A program made the translations under genes and the position numbers. A stretch of 64,000 nucleotides of DNA, taken from contig OZ020248.1 of NCBI GenBank assembly GCA_963971285.1, positions 62,001 through 126,000 of the forward strand, read 5' to 3'. This document shows positions 41,601 to 56,600 of the stretch, piece by piece. How positions within the stretch are numbered: position 1 is the stretch's first letter; every line of letters begins with the position of its first letter. Under the pieces are notes generated by a model that saw nothing but the letters and a program-made list of their open reading frames with translations, had not been told where the DNA came from and ran no database searches. This DNA comes from Astropecten irregularis (taxonomy: Eukaryota; Echinodermata; Asteroidea; Paxillosida; Astropectinidae).

Positions 41601-44600
41601 TGACATGGTGAAATGTACTGTAACTTGGATTAAAGCATCACAACTAGGGCATAGGGTGTATAGGTCCTACAATGTCACTGTTTTCTCTTAGGATTAATGC
41701 TGAATTCATAAGCCGACTTACTGCAGATCCAAAGAAAATCATGAGGGGCTAGGAATTTATTCTATATAATACTGTACAACTGCATTGGGGTCGTGTTTTT
41801 TAAGCCTTTATATCTACTGATATTTAATCATGGATTAGACCCAATGCAAATTGCCAAATCTTAAAATCCTAGTAACTATGATAGAGTGTGGGGCAAGGCT
41901 TTAGCTACAGTGTAACATGTTTGGGCTGCATCTTTTAGATGTACTAGCTGTTACTCTATAGCGGTATAGCCTTGTAGTTGGTATAGTGGAGGCGGGTAGT
42001 CTTCTGACACATTACTGAAACCTGTCAGGCCTTGAACTAGTAGGGAGGCAAGGGCCTTGGTTGCCTTTAATTCATCCTTGGTGCCCCCTTACTGTAGATA
42101 TTAATTTCCTAATGGAAGTGCCTTTTAAAAAGGGAATGGCTTTCTGCCTCAAAAGGAACTTCAATGCATGCTACTTTGCAAATTACCATGTATAAAAGTA
42201 CAGTATATTTATATGTCATTGATTTAAGTACTCTACATAAATTAGCTGACCAGATACTTGGCACCCTTCTTATTATAAACATTGCAGTTGGCAGTCTGTG
42301 TATTTGCACCTATGAATAAAAGGAGCAATGAGTACTGATTTCAAAACCATCCTGCCACTTACAGAACTCTGCAATCCACACACTTCAATTACCATACGTA
42401 CGTAGAACGCATTCAAGTTTGTTGCAGGTAGTGATGCACACTTTTTCCTTTTTTTCAACAGTACTTGTATACATGCATGCATTTATCACTTATTCCATTT
42501 CCCCAAATTTGATTATTGTTTTTTCCCACTGACCACAAATTGATTGCTGTCCAAGATGGCCCTGACATTTTGCTGTAAATTGGCACACTAGTATGCAAGC
42601 AGTTGGAGAGTTAGGACATGGGATGTGGCTTAACTCAGGCATGAGTAATGGGCTTAATCCCTTGTTCAATACAAATTGCATCCATTTTTTCTACAGAGCA
42701 CTCACTGCATAAGAATATGCTGCCTGGCAAGAAATTATGAACGCACATTCAATTCAGTACAAAACTCCACAGAATTCCTAATTTCAATTATCAGAAAATG
42801 GCAATTGCTGAATCACCCTATTCTGTAATTGCTGAACATTACAAAATATAGGCCTATTCAGCAATTTTGAATATGAGTTGAAAAAAAATTGAAATGTTAA
42901 TACACCCACTCTAAATTTCATGTGTGCAAAAATCTATTCAAATTTATAAATGAAATGATATTACGTTCATTTCCACTGTTCACAAATTGCGATGTAGTCT
43001 TCTTCTTTCTTTTTTTAAATCAATCTGCCATTGTCCATATTTCAGTGAATTTGTTTGCACTGATTTCATCAGCTACCATTATTTATATTCACCTGTTTGC
43101 TCTGCAGGCAGTAGCTTAGGAGCATTGGTCTGGCCTGTGTGGGTTTGTTACCATGGTTATCCTATTTTCATCTGAAACTGTCTGCGTGGGTGATTTGACT
43201 AAACAGCTAATGAGACTTCTGTAAATAGCAGTATTTTCCATTATTGATGTACATGTATGCCGTGTTTGTTTTTGCCTCATTCAGTTGGAGGGAAAAATAA
43301 AGACAGAAAGACCATTATTCGCCCATTATTAATCATTTTCAAGCTTTAATTTGAAGCTTTATGACAGATTATAATGTCACACATTAAAAATATGTCACAA
43401 GTACCAAAACATTCTCTTTAAATGTCAGACAAATGCAGGCACATACTTATTGCATACTGTACACATACTGTAACCAAGAAAAACAAATACAGTCTTGACT
43501 TTACTTAATGGGATCCAGAGCCCTAAAGGGATTTAGCCAAGTTTAAATATTTATTAATAATTTGCCTTGCATGCTGAGTGAAGTTTTTAGATTCTCATTA
43601 CTTTGGAATAGAAAGTGCCAGTGGCACAGATGTCCCCAAAATGGAAAGAAGCTGCCCAAAATTAGAAACAGGCTGTCCCAAACAGCCAACAGGGTCTCCA
43701 AAAACCATAGAAACAGGCTGTCCCAAACAGCCAACAGGGTCTCCAAAAACCATAGAAACAGGCTGTCCCAAACAGCCAACAGGGTCTCCAAAAACCATAG
43801 AAGCAGGCTGTCCCAAACAGCCAACAGGGTCTCCAAAACCATAGAAACAGGCTGTCCCAAACAGCCAACAGGGTCTCCAAAAACCATAGAAACAGGCTGT
43901 CCCAAACAGCCAACAGGGTCTCCAAAAAACATAGAAACAGGCTGTCCCAAACAGCCAACAGGGTCTCCAAAAACCATAGAAACAGGCTGTACTGGGCAAA
44001 GTGTGATATCACTATATTGGTTACTATGGCAATGTTGGTAACTCATCTTAAACGTGAATCATAAAGCTGTGTGAAATTATTTTAAAATGACAAAAACTGA
44101 ACATCAAGCTGGATTGGAAGTAAGTGCTTAGGGTGACTCTGAATTAATGTCTATGGTAGCTGCAGTTTAATACATTTTTTTTAGAAGTCCTTCCCCTAGA
44201 CACTTATTAGTAATTCAAAGCAATGACCCAGTAATTCAGACATTGCCTTATATTCAAAGACTTACATTATATGGCCAACTTGACACCTTGTTTGTGTGTT
44301 GCTAATGGCCGTGTTTACATTAACACCATGTACTTGACATGTAAAACCTGTATTTGCAGTAATTTAAAACTGAGCACATGTGGCTACACAAAGGCCAGTC
44401 GTCAGTCTTCATTATAATTGTACACTGTAAGAGTTTTCTTCTTTGCAAATAAGAGAAAAGCTATTGTTGAATAATGATCCATTTTGTCCTAGCTTTATAG
44501 CAATGACTCAGACACTGGAGAACTGATGTATTGTTTTTTCATTTAAAGTAGACTGTAAATATTTACCCACAGTTGATGGAATTAAAATGCATGATCATGC

Positions 44601-47600
44601 ATATTGATTACATTAAGAAACAACAGAGTATATTAAACTTGGGACAATGGATGGTTCAGTTGTGAAACAGCAAACAGTGCATGGCAGTTTAACCTGGGAA
44701 AAACCTGTTCACTTGCATGAACAAAATGTAAAATGTACGTTCACATCTACAACAAGCAACACTTTCATTAACTTAAGTCCTCATATCCAGATTTAATCTT
44801 TTTTTATTTATCATTCAGAAATGATCTGAAGACATTTTATTTTCAGATTTGTTCCTCTTCCTTATTTTGTTTTTGTCTTTTTTGTGAGCATCTTTAATTT
44901 GCACTAATTTGTAAGCTACATCCGAAGCACTGATTTTTCACAAAGGCCACAGTTGAAAAAATGAATAGAGCTTAAATGCACAATGATTGATGAAATAATT
45001 CTAATTGACAAGATATATATGTAAAGGTCACAGTTGTTGCATTTTGCTTTATTGATGGAGTCTGCAGTGTTGAGAATGATTGCAACTGACTCAATGCTTC
45101 ATAGACCATCTCTGTCTATAGTTAAATACTATATGTACAATACAAACATGTAGGACTCAATCCAATCAGGAGCTTCTGTGCTACAACTCTAATTTTCCCA
45201 ATTAGTGCACTACTGATAATAGCCTTATGTAATTAGCCCTAATTGGCAAATATTTGGATATGGTGGTATGGCCTATAATTGTTTACATCATTCTGTCTAG
45301 TACATACAATACTGTACTTTGTTTGTTTAGCCTACAGGTAATGCCAGGAGGCAATCTGCCCTAGGCACAAATTTTAAAATTTATTATATTCATTAAACTT
45401 AAAGATGATCTTAAATTGTTTGTTCCTTTTGGTCTATTGGTCTGTTGTCCCAAGCATGCTCACCTTACACTGTATTGGGGTTATACATGTAGCTCCATTT
45501 GTATTTCCATTTGATCTGATTGTATCAATTAGAATTACATATTGATCATACACTGCTACTTGCTTGGAAAAAGAAATAGATTTTTAATACCGAATTGGAA
45601 TAAAGAAGGAATGAGATTGTCCCATGCAATTTACCTGATAGGTAATATTCTACATTGTATTATTGATAATTACCTTTTGAAATGTTTGATTCCAGTTGAT
45701 GAGTATGGTTGAAGATCTGTTGGGTGAGATGGCATCACTCAAGGAGCATGTGGATGGGTTTGGAAGTGAAATTGCAAACTTGAAAGACAGATTGAGCAAG
45801 GTATAAAAATCATTACATTCAAATTTCACAATTATGTCAGGGAATAGCCTATGTGATGAAAATGTATTATACTGTACTATGATAAAATATAATGAGAAAA
45901 CAACAAGCAATAAATCAAGCATACATAAAAAGACTGATGATTCTTTCAATAAGTCAACTACATGTTTGTTGCAGTCAAAGACACAATTGACATTTGCACA
46001 TCTGGCTACATAATTGTTATAAATACACTGTATTTTCCCCCTAATCAAATACCGTCATCCAGTAGACATTACAGCCTCCATTAAACAGCCTTGAACCAGT
46101 TTGTTAATGATTAATTTTCTTCAATGCATTTCCTCTTGATACTGGGGCAATGGATATGGATATATTCCTGCCACTCACCGGCCTGTTCATTTGAGTGTAC
46201 ACGCTGGCAATGCTTTTTGTAAAGCCACAGTGCAGAGGGGCACTTCAGTCAAGAAACTGAATGGTTTTTGGGGCCATTACAGCCAGGAACAAAGGCCGAA
46301 ACCATGGCAACAGAGGCCACAGTTTCCATGACGTTTGTGAAATTAAGGCCGGGTATATGTGAATGTACAACTTCCCATATACATGTAATGTGACCTGTAT
46401 AACTGCAGCTGACTAATTGACAAAACACTGACTTGTAGGTAACGGCTAACGAGGAGAGAATAAATGAGAGGCTGCAGAAGCTGGAAAACTCTACAGCCAA
46501 CAAGGACAGGATGGATGAACTCCAGAAAATCATGGTAATTCATTCAATTAATATTCACACAGTCCCATGCACTTGATATCAGTCATATGAGAATGGCGCC
46601 CTCAGCAGGTAGGGTCAAAAGCAGGTAGGTCATCAATCCATCATGTGCACATTATTTTACCTCCAAGCTGGAGGAGGGTGACCAATGACATTAATACTTT
46701 TAGGTCCTATATCTTAATGAATTCTTGAGAGAAAGTGGCATTTGGGGGTTTCTTGGCTTCTGATTTGCAAGTGAATGAAATTGAATCTGTATTGGTCTCC
46801 CTAAATGACTTCCAATCAATGGGAGACTTTTGAGAACCGGTCTTCAAGTCAACAGCGCACGCGCACGCAATTGTGAGCATGCGCGCGTTGTTTTGCGCCT
46901 GCGCTGTTGTGCGTGCGCGTGCGCTGTTGACTTGAAGACCGATTCTCAAAAGTCTCCCATTCATGGAGTTCATTTCTCCAGCAGCTTATTTGATGATAAC
47001 AAAAACGAAGTAGCAAATTTAAAAACAAAAAGAAGAAAAGTATCTTAAAACTCTTTCTCATTTCAGGAGGTTAAAAAACATCAAATCATCCTAAATTTCA
47101 TTTAACAAGAAGTATACAGTATCTCTTATTTCCTTTCTTTTAATTCCTGGGTATTTTAGAATGATCTGAACAACAGACTGAACATGATTCCACCATTGGA
47201 TATCATAGTGACGTGGCCAGCCATGGAAGATGCACTTAAAGGTGTTTACCGGGATCCAGTGCATGTATATGACCATGCCATGCAGACACTGGCAATGACA
47301 GAGGTTAGTACGGACTCAAAGATGTTTGTTAAATACAATATTTCCATTTTATTGGGAATGACAATGACAATTAATGATGGATTTTTGATAACAAGCTAGT
47401 AACATTTTACGAAAGACCATTGCAACACATCATTATGTTTACAATGATTGATGCTGGTAGTTTTTCTTGTATCTGACTCTGGTTGAAAAAAGAAAACTGC
47501 CGCAAACATTCTTGTTACCAGTTGACCTGGATGTAAAGAGTACATCAGGTTCTGAACTTGACAAAATCTTTCTCTCCTTTCACCCATTAATTCTGATATG

Positions 47601-50600
47601 TTGTAATTTCTCCCTCTTAGAGTTCTAATATGCAGACGATACCAACCAAAAGTTCATACTCACAAACAAGGGTAAGTATTTGTGCTGTTTGCGTTGAATA
47701 TAATGCAATTGCTTAAACCAAAATTGCTTCCAAAAAAGAACAAAATGAATACAAATGAATTGAACAAAGTGTGTTCAATAAAGATTAAAATATTTTTGCC
47801 ATCCCAATAGTCTGCCCAGATTGGTTTCACCTTGCCTGACAAATTTACCTATTCCTCTGTTTGTGCATTGCAGACACCAAGTCCTGGTCCTCCGTCTAAC
47901 CCACCATCCCGTCCAGGATCAGCAGCTCATCCATCTGCAGAGATCCAACGTATCCTGAGAGACATCGGAGAGCTGAAAGGAAAGCACGATTCCATCGAAG
48001 ACAGGGTCAAGATCTTAGAGGTAAAGTTATTATACCCAAAGCAAGAACTATGTTCTTAAAAGGGCGAGGCAATTTTCCCTCTGGCAAAGGGCTGAACCTT
48101 GAGGGAAACTGAGTATCTCCCGAAACATTTGGAAGGTCAATAAGACAGTGACCAGAGATGCACTGACCAGCCCTGGGCATCAAGGCAATAGCTTTTGCTG
48201 CCTCCTTTGATGAGTTCTCCCGCTCTTTGATGTAAATATTGAAAATGCTGTATTCCTATTGAATAATGTTTTTACTCCAGAAATTTTTGTTGACCTGAAA
48301 CCCCATCTCATTGTACTTGATCCTTTTACATAGGATCTGATGAAATGCAAAGTTGACTTGGATGATGTAAAGAAGCTACTAGGAGAGAAGAAGGATGTTC
48401 CTGAAGACTTGGCCAGGATGTTAGAGGAACTGAAGGAGGGACTAGACTCACTCAAGGAAGGCAGGGATAAGGTAATGAATGCAGGTTTCTTCTCTGGAAA
48501 TGTTGCTACAGGCTCCCTTTTACCCTTTCAATATCGAGCTTAGACTGAATTATATCCTGCTATCTTGTAGTGGTTTGCTGTGCTGATTTGCTGTGAACAG
48601 ATATTTTTGTTTGTAGGTTGGCAGACTACCAGAGCACAATTTCGTAGTGCTACTTACTGCAGAATTCGACTTAACTTGTGAAGAAACACAAATCCTACAT
48701 CCTCAACCCTATCCCAAACCCTACTTACTTCACCCTCATTACACATGCCTGCATCCTTTTAACATACACCCTTATTCTACATCCTTTACCTCCAATCCTC
48801 ACCCCACTGCCATCACCCTTCTATCCTCAGCCCACTTCATTCCTCAACCAAGCTACCCAAACCCCATTAACCTACACCCTCATCTTACAAGACAAAGAAA
48901 CCCCAATACCTATACACCCTTCACCTCCTTTCTTTACCCCATTTCCTTTTCCTTACACCCTATGCGTCTGTCTTTCTATGCTCTGGCTCACCCCACTATG
49001 CTACTCACCCGACTCCTCCAAACAGATTGAAGAGCTTGACCGTTGGATCAACGAGCAATCTCAAAGCATTCCTGCCTCCCAGCAGGACATACAGCAACTC
49101 AAGGAGGAACTGGCCAATGTACAGGCCAATCTGACTGCTGATATCATAGCTATGACTAGAAACCTTCCCTCATCAGGGACGCCTGTATCAGCTACCAGGG
49201 TTAGTTCCTAGACGAAGCAATAGGTCAAAGAACTGATCATTGTTGGAGAAGCACAACATTGAATTCCTCAATTTGATATGAGATCAGATTATAATACCAG
49301 CAATTACATCAGCTGACAACCAGGATTGAACTACAAGCTAAACTAATATCAACAATCTCCTAATTCTGAATTAAAACTACACATTTTTAGCTGTATTCGC
49401 TATACGGAATTTATTCCAAAGTCATGTTGGTCATTTTGGCATTTCTGATCGAGTCATATGAGTAACAAACATATTAGTCAAACACAACTTTGGAATATTA
49501 ATCTTTTTATAAACATGGCTGTAGTTTTTGGAATTTAGTCAGCCTGAAACTAACTGATATTTCCCATTCCTACAGCTCCAGTTGCATTTTTTGTTTCAGA
49601 TTCTTGTCATAATGCTTTTGGCTTTTTAACCTCACTGCTTCTTGCCTGTCAATTATCAATGCTCACCCTTTATGCTTTCACGCTAATCACCACCTTGACC
49701 TTTTCACCTTTTAACAACATGCATCACCACCACCACCACACCTACTGACTCACCATAGCTGGACAGCATCCACTCCCAGATTCAAGACCAGTTGGAGGGT
49801 CATACCCAGGACCTGACCCAGGAACTGGGCAAGCAGCTGACCAAGGTTGCCTCCCGGCTGGGGAACCTTGAATGGAGGCTAAATGCACAGGGCAAACAGC
49901 TGGATGCTCAGGCGTCTATGGGTATGCTAGTCTCCAGCCACAGGCTGAGCCCGGAGCAAACCGAGGGGTCGGGAGGGGTTACATCGGATTTGGTAGGCCT
50001 CTTGAGTGTTTGCTGTGTGTCTTTGAGTTTGCATTGCATGGTGAATGTCAGTTTGCTGTTTGGTTTGCATGATATGTTTGCTTAGTAAGTAAAATGTTGT
50101 AGACATAGAAATGAAAGAAATTCAACATACCATTATAGCATTATAACATATTGTAACATTAACCTCCTAGGAATCTTGGCTCAGAACCTTCCTGAAACTT
50201 TCAATGTTTCACTGTGTATTATCCCTGTCATATCCATTTTTGTATACAACTTGGGTCTGAATTGTCCAATTGTGTTGTATGAGATCATTTTTTCTGTTTG
50301 CAGGTTTGGGGAAATGACATGCATACAAAAACCAGCATGTTAAACAAATCTGCGCTTTGGTGAAAACAAATAACTGAAAAACAAGCTCTGGAAAATCAGA
50401 ATTATATTCCAAATGAAATGGTACACAAAAAATAATCCTTCATGGGAATTTTTAACCAGTAGTTCACTTTGGACAACTTGAACAGATTTAATTGGTCAAT
50501 TGAGAAATTTTCTAGAATCCTCAAAGACACAAACTTTCAAATGGGATGAGTTCATCAAATATCAAATTTCCGATGACATTAATCAGAATTCACAAATTTC

Positions 50601-53600
50601 TTTGTAACTTCTCTGTGACCACCCATTCATGGAATTGAAGTCCTAAGTCAAATGCTGGTATTCTCTTATAAAGGGTGAACAGAATTGTTTGGAATGTCAT
50701 GTTCCACTAACGAACCTGTTCCGATCACCATGAAACTCATAGTTGGAACATATATGCATGCCATTACTGCAAACCTCTCTTACTGCTTTGAAAACTAAAA
50801 TAATAATTGTCTTATTTTGTGTAATCATTTTTTCAGGACAGCGAGGTTATCACCAACATGCAGAAGTTGATTCTTCAGCTACAAGCTGAAGTGGATAAAC
50901 TCAATCACACATGTGTACAGCTTGTGGATGAACACAATAGTAAACAAAAACACATTGATGTGAGTACAACCTGAATGATATCTGTTCAAAGTGAAACAAC
51001 TTGAAACCTGCTGATGTCATTCTTCACTCTGTGGTTTAAAACGAGACCTAGCTTAAATTTGAAGAGTAACTATCATAAGGAATGGTTACGTAGGTAACAA
51101 GAGTGTCCTAAGAGTAAAATCTCGTCCAAACTTGTCCCAAGTTATAGATGAAAACAAGCAAGCCATAACTGGGCAGGGTCAAGCCTTTGGTATTGGCAGT
51201 GTTGTAATACATAGGGATACCCTGTCTTAATTTACACTTTAAGTTGTCTTATTAACATACATTTTCAAAAGTAAGGGTTAATCCTTAGCATACCTTACAA
51301 GAGCCCTGACTAACTAAATACATGTATTCATTTCTTCCATGTTGCAGGCTTTGTACACATTTGTAGACAGACTACAAGAGAATAAGGCAGACAAAGAACA
51401 CGTTATTATGGAGATTGATGTGGTAGGTGCTTTGTTTATCTCTCTGTCTGTTTGGTTGTTTATTTGTTTGTCTTTTGCATTGTACCTTATCAACCTAGCT
51501 GTATGGATTTTTGTTGTAAGGAATATAATTTCCAAAACTTCTTTAATTTATTTCTCAGTAACCTTAAAAATAAAACTCGCCACTCTTTTTTTGCAAATTT
51601 TGTAAACACTGAATTCATGAGTTTTAAAGAGATTCTGTATAATTCTAAAAGACCCATCAATGGATACACCAGTATTTATTAATATTATTTGTTGTCTTTT
51701 ATGCCTACAGAAAGCAGACAAGCGTGCCCTTGAGAATAAAGTCAGCACTACACAATTCCAGGGAACAGTGGACGAGCTGTCTAAGAATCTCAATGATGTC
51801 CTGGACAAGATGACTGGACATGTAAGTGACCAAACACTCGTTGTCAGGGCATGTGCTCCTGTCAGACTAATTATCTGATATTAAGGAAAGCTGGAAACTG
51901 CTTAAGAAAACCAAACAAAATGCAAACTCATGTACAAGATTTCAAAAGTCTTGCATATCATCAATTAATTATTGAAAAAAAAGAAAACTGCTAAGCAACC
52001 AAAATAAATAGAAACTATAGTTAAATAGTTGCTTTTAAGCAGATTCAGAAGATGTTTATAATCTTGAATTGAAGCATTATAGGGACCTTATGAAAGTAAG
52101 TATTAAAAAACCCTGTACAATTCATCCTGCTGGGCAATTTGATAATGGACAGTGATCTTGATGGATAAATCTTTACCTGTTTGTTGGAACAGCGGTCAGC
52201 GTGGCAGGAGGCGGTCAGTGAGATGAAACTGGACATTGATAATAAGCTTGACCGGATGGAACTGGATCCACTCAAGTCCTACCTGGACAATCGCATCAAG
52301 TCTGTGGGAGCCAAGCTTGTACGTAAGGTGGAGGTAGATACATTGCCTGAAGATGCTGCTGGATTCAGAAAGTAAGTATGGATATGCCGGCATTAAAGGC
52401 TTTGCCCTCATGATTTTGTGATTGAACAATAACCTGTAACTTTTGTTTTATGATAAGATCGAAAAAGAAAAGAAATGCTCAAAGATTTTACCTGAAACTT
52501 ATAATTGTTTTTAATAAACAGAAACCTCTTCTCGTTATATTTTATATTTTGGCAATGATACTTTTTCTTGAGTAAAGAGTAAAACAGGAACCAGATATAA
52601 TTTTCCTTCACAAGGAGATCTTGTGAAGATGAGTTTGATATGTGCCAATTTTGATGCATTTCTGATTTTTCTCCTCAGGCCTTTGATGCAGAAGTTCAAC
52701 TGCATTTCCTGTGACAGACCACTGGACATGACGCCTCAGCCGTAAGTAATGTTTATGAGTTTCCTTAGATTTGGACCAAGTTGGATCATAAAAGAAAGGA
52801 TACCAGTATTCAATTTCCCACCAGGATTGAATTTTAAGAAGATTTTGGATGAGTTGAAGGTTACTCTCATCCCACATGTGAACTTTTCAAACCCTAACGT
52901 ATGACTATCTGTAGCTTTTCTCTTTCTCACTCCCTTTCTTTAAATGCTTATTGTTCAGGCCCCTGGCATCATTACCTGAATCTAAGGGACTCCCAGGCAT
53001 GAGAACAGGACGACCCTACACGACCTTTGAGTTAGAACAAATCAGAGCAGCTCAGAAAAAGTGAGTCAATCTTTTCCTCTTGCCATTCATTAAACCTTCT
53101 TTGTTTTTTTTAATCTTATCTCATTTGAAAAAGTACTTCAGTGAGTATTTCTAGACTATCAGAACTTATTTTGAGTGCAGCTAGTCTTTTAGTCTTTAGG
53201 GTATGAGGTATCTCTAAGCTTTAAAGCTCAGTTACTAGGGAAGTTCTGTTTGTTCGTACACTGCATGCTTTAGCTTAAAACATTTTTCATTGCATGAGAT
53301 TTGGGCTGATAAACTTCTGCTCAACTTAACATTTAAGCTGAAGCCAAACTACCTTTGTGCTTAGCTAAGCTCTCTCTACTGCAGCTTTCTGGAAAGCATC
53401 CCTTGCTCAACACTCGGTGATCTTTACAACCCTGTAGATTGTAAAACCCTCCTATTATTGATTTCTCCTAACATTTCCTAACTTCTTTTCATCTCACCTG
53501 TGCTGTTTTACCTCCTTGCTCTACTCTCTTCGTGTGTGTGTATGGAATGGGGGGGAATATGGGTCCACATCTTACGTAGTTCTAAACCCGGCAAGAATGT

Positions 53601-56600
53601 CCTTCACTATGAGCGTGCCCTGAAGGAGCAGGAGATGGCTAGGCAACGTAAGCAGGACATCCTGGCCTACTTGGTGCACTTTGAGCGAGATATGGAACGA
53701 CCAGCGTTCATTAGGAACGTTCCTCAGCTACACTGGCAACCAGAGAAGCAAAGGTTTCTTATTACACTCTTAGCTCTTAGGTTTTAACTTTACTAGGAGG
53801 TATTAGGAATCGGGTGATTCGTTTAGGGTCTATGTAGGGCTTTATTTAGGATACGAGTGCAAACCATTACCTCTTTGTGCATCAGTCTGCTGTATTTGGT
53901 CAGAGGACGCTATATACCTTGCAAATTTCCATACAATTGATGCTATCAGCATTTATAAACCTATTATATTTGGTCTATGCTCATGATGTAGAGTAGGTGG
54001 TTTGCAACTCGTTGAAAATACATCAACAAAACCAGAAATGCAGACACTTTTCATGAAAATATTATTTCTTACCATTTTTCTCCTGAAAATGCTGCTTTAT
54101 TGTGGAAAAATCAAAAATAAAAGGATAATGAATCCCAGTACTCCTGAGACTGAATTCCTTCAAATCAATCAGAACTCACCCCTCTCCGGGCCCCAGGGAG
54201 AGCTCATGAGACTCAGGCATTCACGTCTCATGACCGATTTCCTTAGCAAACAAAAAACACCCCCAAGGTAATGATACAAATTTCCAGTTTGTTGTTCATC
54301 CTCATTCTTCTTTCACCCAGCACCTTTTCATGATCACAGAGTGATTTTAACTTTCTGTTTGAACCCTGGGCTGTCAGTGTTTTTGATTTGTTTCATTTTT
54401 GTTTGTGTTTTTGGGGGCGGGGAGTTTGTTTGGAGATGGTTGGCTCAATCCACCAGGTTTGGGAATGATCATGTATGCTGTTGTCCATGTTACATGAACA
54501 AACTCCTACCATCATCTTTCATTTGGATGTTTATATATTGCAAAGTCGATTTCACAAATCCCTACATTCAATTGTAACTCGAGTTACAAAGGATAACCCA
54601 TGTTATCCTACGAAGGGCTGCAATTCATAAGTCCTACAATTGATAGTAAATTACGATGAGTTTGGTGAAATCGACCCCTAGCCCCCCAAATCCACACTTA
54701 CAAAGTTACAAATCTAGGCAAAAACACAGATAGTGCAGGTTTTATTTAGGGCATGGTGATCATATATGTCAAGAAGTTACCATGGAAATTGAAAGATGAC
54801 TAATAATCATGTGTACATTCACATATTAAACCCATCCTCCACAAACTCATTGGGATGATGTTTCAAATTGGTTTTATAATACCATGGGGAAGATATTCAC
54901 CTCACACTTTCAAGAGCACATGGGATTCCTTGGTTTACATTGTGCCATTAATTCACTGTCGTGTATAAACAAGAATGATTGTGACGTTGAATAACTTGGA
55001 GCACTTATTAATATATATATTACAATCTAATTTCATTAATACCTTCCACCATTTGCACAGACACATGGCAAACATGCACATAGTGTGTAATGATAATACC
55101 TTTACAGACAAATTAAAACCAGAAATGCTACAATTTTCAAGAAGAACTTTGTTACTGCCGCTAAAAGGTAGGTGAAGCAATGAAATGTATGCGCAGAGCT
55201 AGTTTGCAAAAGAAACATGGTTAACTATAAGGACATTTTGTCCAGCTGACAGTGATTGGAACCAATGTACCGGTACAAGAAATTATTACGCTGGATACCA
55301 CAAGTGGCTTTGTGTTAAATTGCCCAGCAGGAAACCGGTGGTGATTATTACCAGTGATTAGATGACAACCAGTCATTGCATTGTGCAAACTTGCTCTGAT
55401 ATGCACAAGAAGACCAAACCTCAGTCACTTACCCTGTTATCCTTTCAGTAGCATGAAATTTTGTAGCATTATAACCATTTCGTCTTCCATATCACAGTGG
55501 AGTTGCAGATGTGCCGGATTACTTCTCCACTAACAGGAGTTGCGGAGGCAGTCACACCATGACATATCCACACAGGCGCTCTACACGTATCGCAAACCTG
55601 ACGTAAGTGGCATTCATAAATATGTGACTTGAAACAGCATAATAGGCAGAACAGTCACACAGATAAAAAAATAAGGCATTATCACCACAGAAATAAGCTG
55701 GAAAAGACCTTTCCAACAATGTATGACACATTGGGTGCTATCTCCTTGTAAGTCTTTGATAAAGATCCTGCTAGGATCAAAACGTGTCAGACCCTCCTAA
55801 CTCCAAGCTTCTTATGAGTCTGTCAAAACCTTAGATAATTCTGGAAATTGTCAATGGTGTAGATTTAAAAATCAACCTTCAACTTTCCACTGATTTTGTA
55901 AATTGACATTAGTGTTATTTATATTGATTGTTTTGTTGACTTTGTCTCTGATAGGGGTATCATGCGAGAGGAAGAGGAGCCGCCAGTTACCTATGTCAAT
56001 GGAAAGTAAGTCCCAGTAATGCCGTCCATTCTAATCAGGCTTTGAACCAGGCTTTGAACCAGGCTTTGAACCAGGCTTTGAACCAGGCTTTGAACCAGGC
56101 TTTGAACCAGGCTTTGAGCCAGGCTTTGAGCCAGGCTTTGAACCAGGTTTTGAACCAGGCTTTGAACCAGGCTTTGAGCCAGGCTTTGAACCAGGCTTTG
56201 AACCAGGCTTTGAACTAGGCAGATACTCACTTTGTTTGGTGGACTCTTAAAGTCATTCACTTATTTGGAAGAACATCATATGGCAATCTACAAGGTGAAA
56301 ACAAGAAGGAAAATGTACATGAATCCATCAACCTTCATTTGTTTCTTTTTTGATTTGTTTTCTTTACAGGATTGAAGTGGACATACAGGGTCAAGATGGT
56401 CATATTTATAAAGGTCGCATTGCACAGAATGACCTGGAAAGACTACCAACAATAGCACCACAGAAGGTACATAATCTAATCAACTGATAGATGTCTGTCT
56501 ACCGCCCTCTACAGGTGGCACACTTTGTGAATCATGTGTAATGTGTGATGGTAAACTTCGTTATCCTTTTAGTGAATGCACATTCATAGTTTTTTCTCCA

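Noticed and set aside
43543..44046. 116-167 aa repetitive frames at the 45-bp array
   Set aside because: A stop-free repeat with period divisible by three explains them; poly-A length changes shift the frame between units; intronic.
48678..49211. 177-aa frame running into QRICH2 exon 8
   Set aside because: The first part is the G-poor tract, with no conservation expected of a coding exon. The acceptor at 49025 explains exon 8. Intron retention is kept only as a finding.
55991..56260. 89-aa LVQS-repeat protein on the minus strand
   Set aside because: Translation of the 12-bp repeat inside a QRICH2 intron; overlaps the exon 19 donor.
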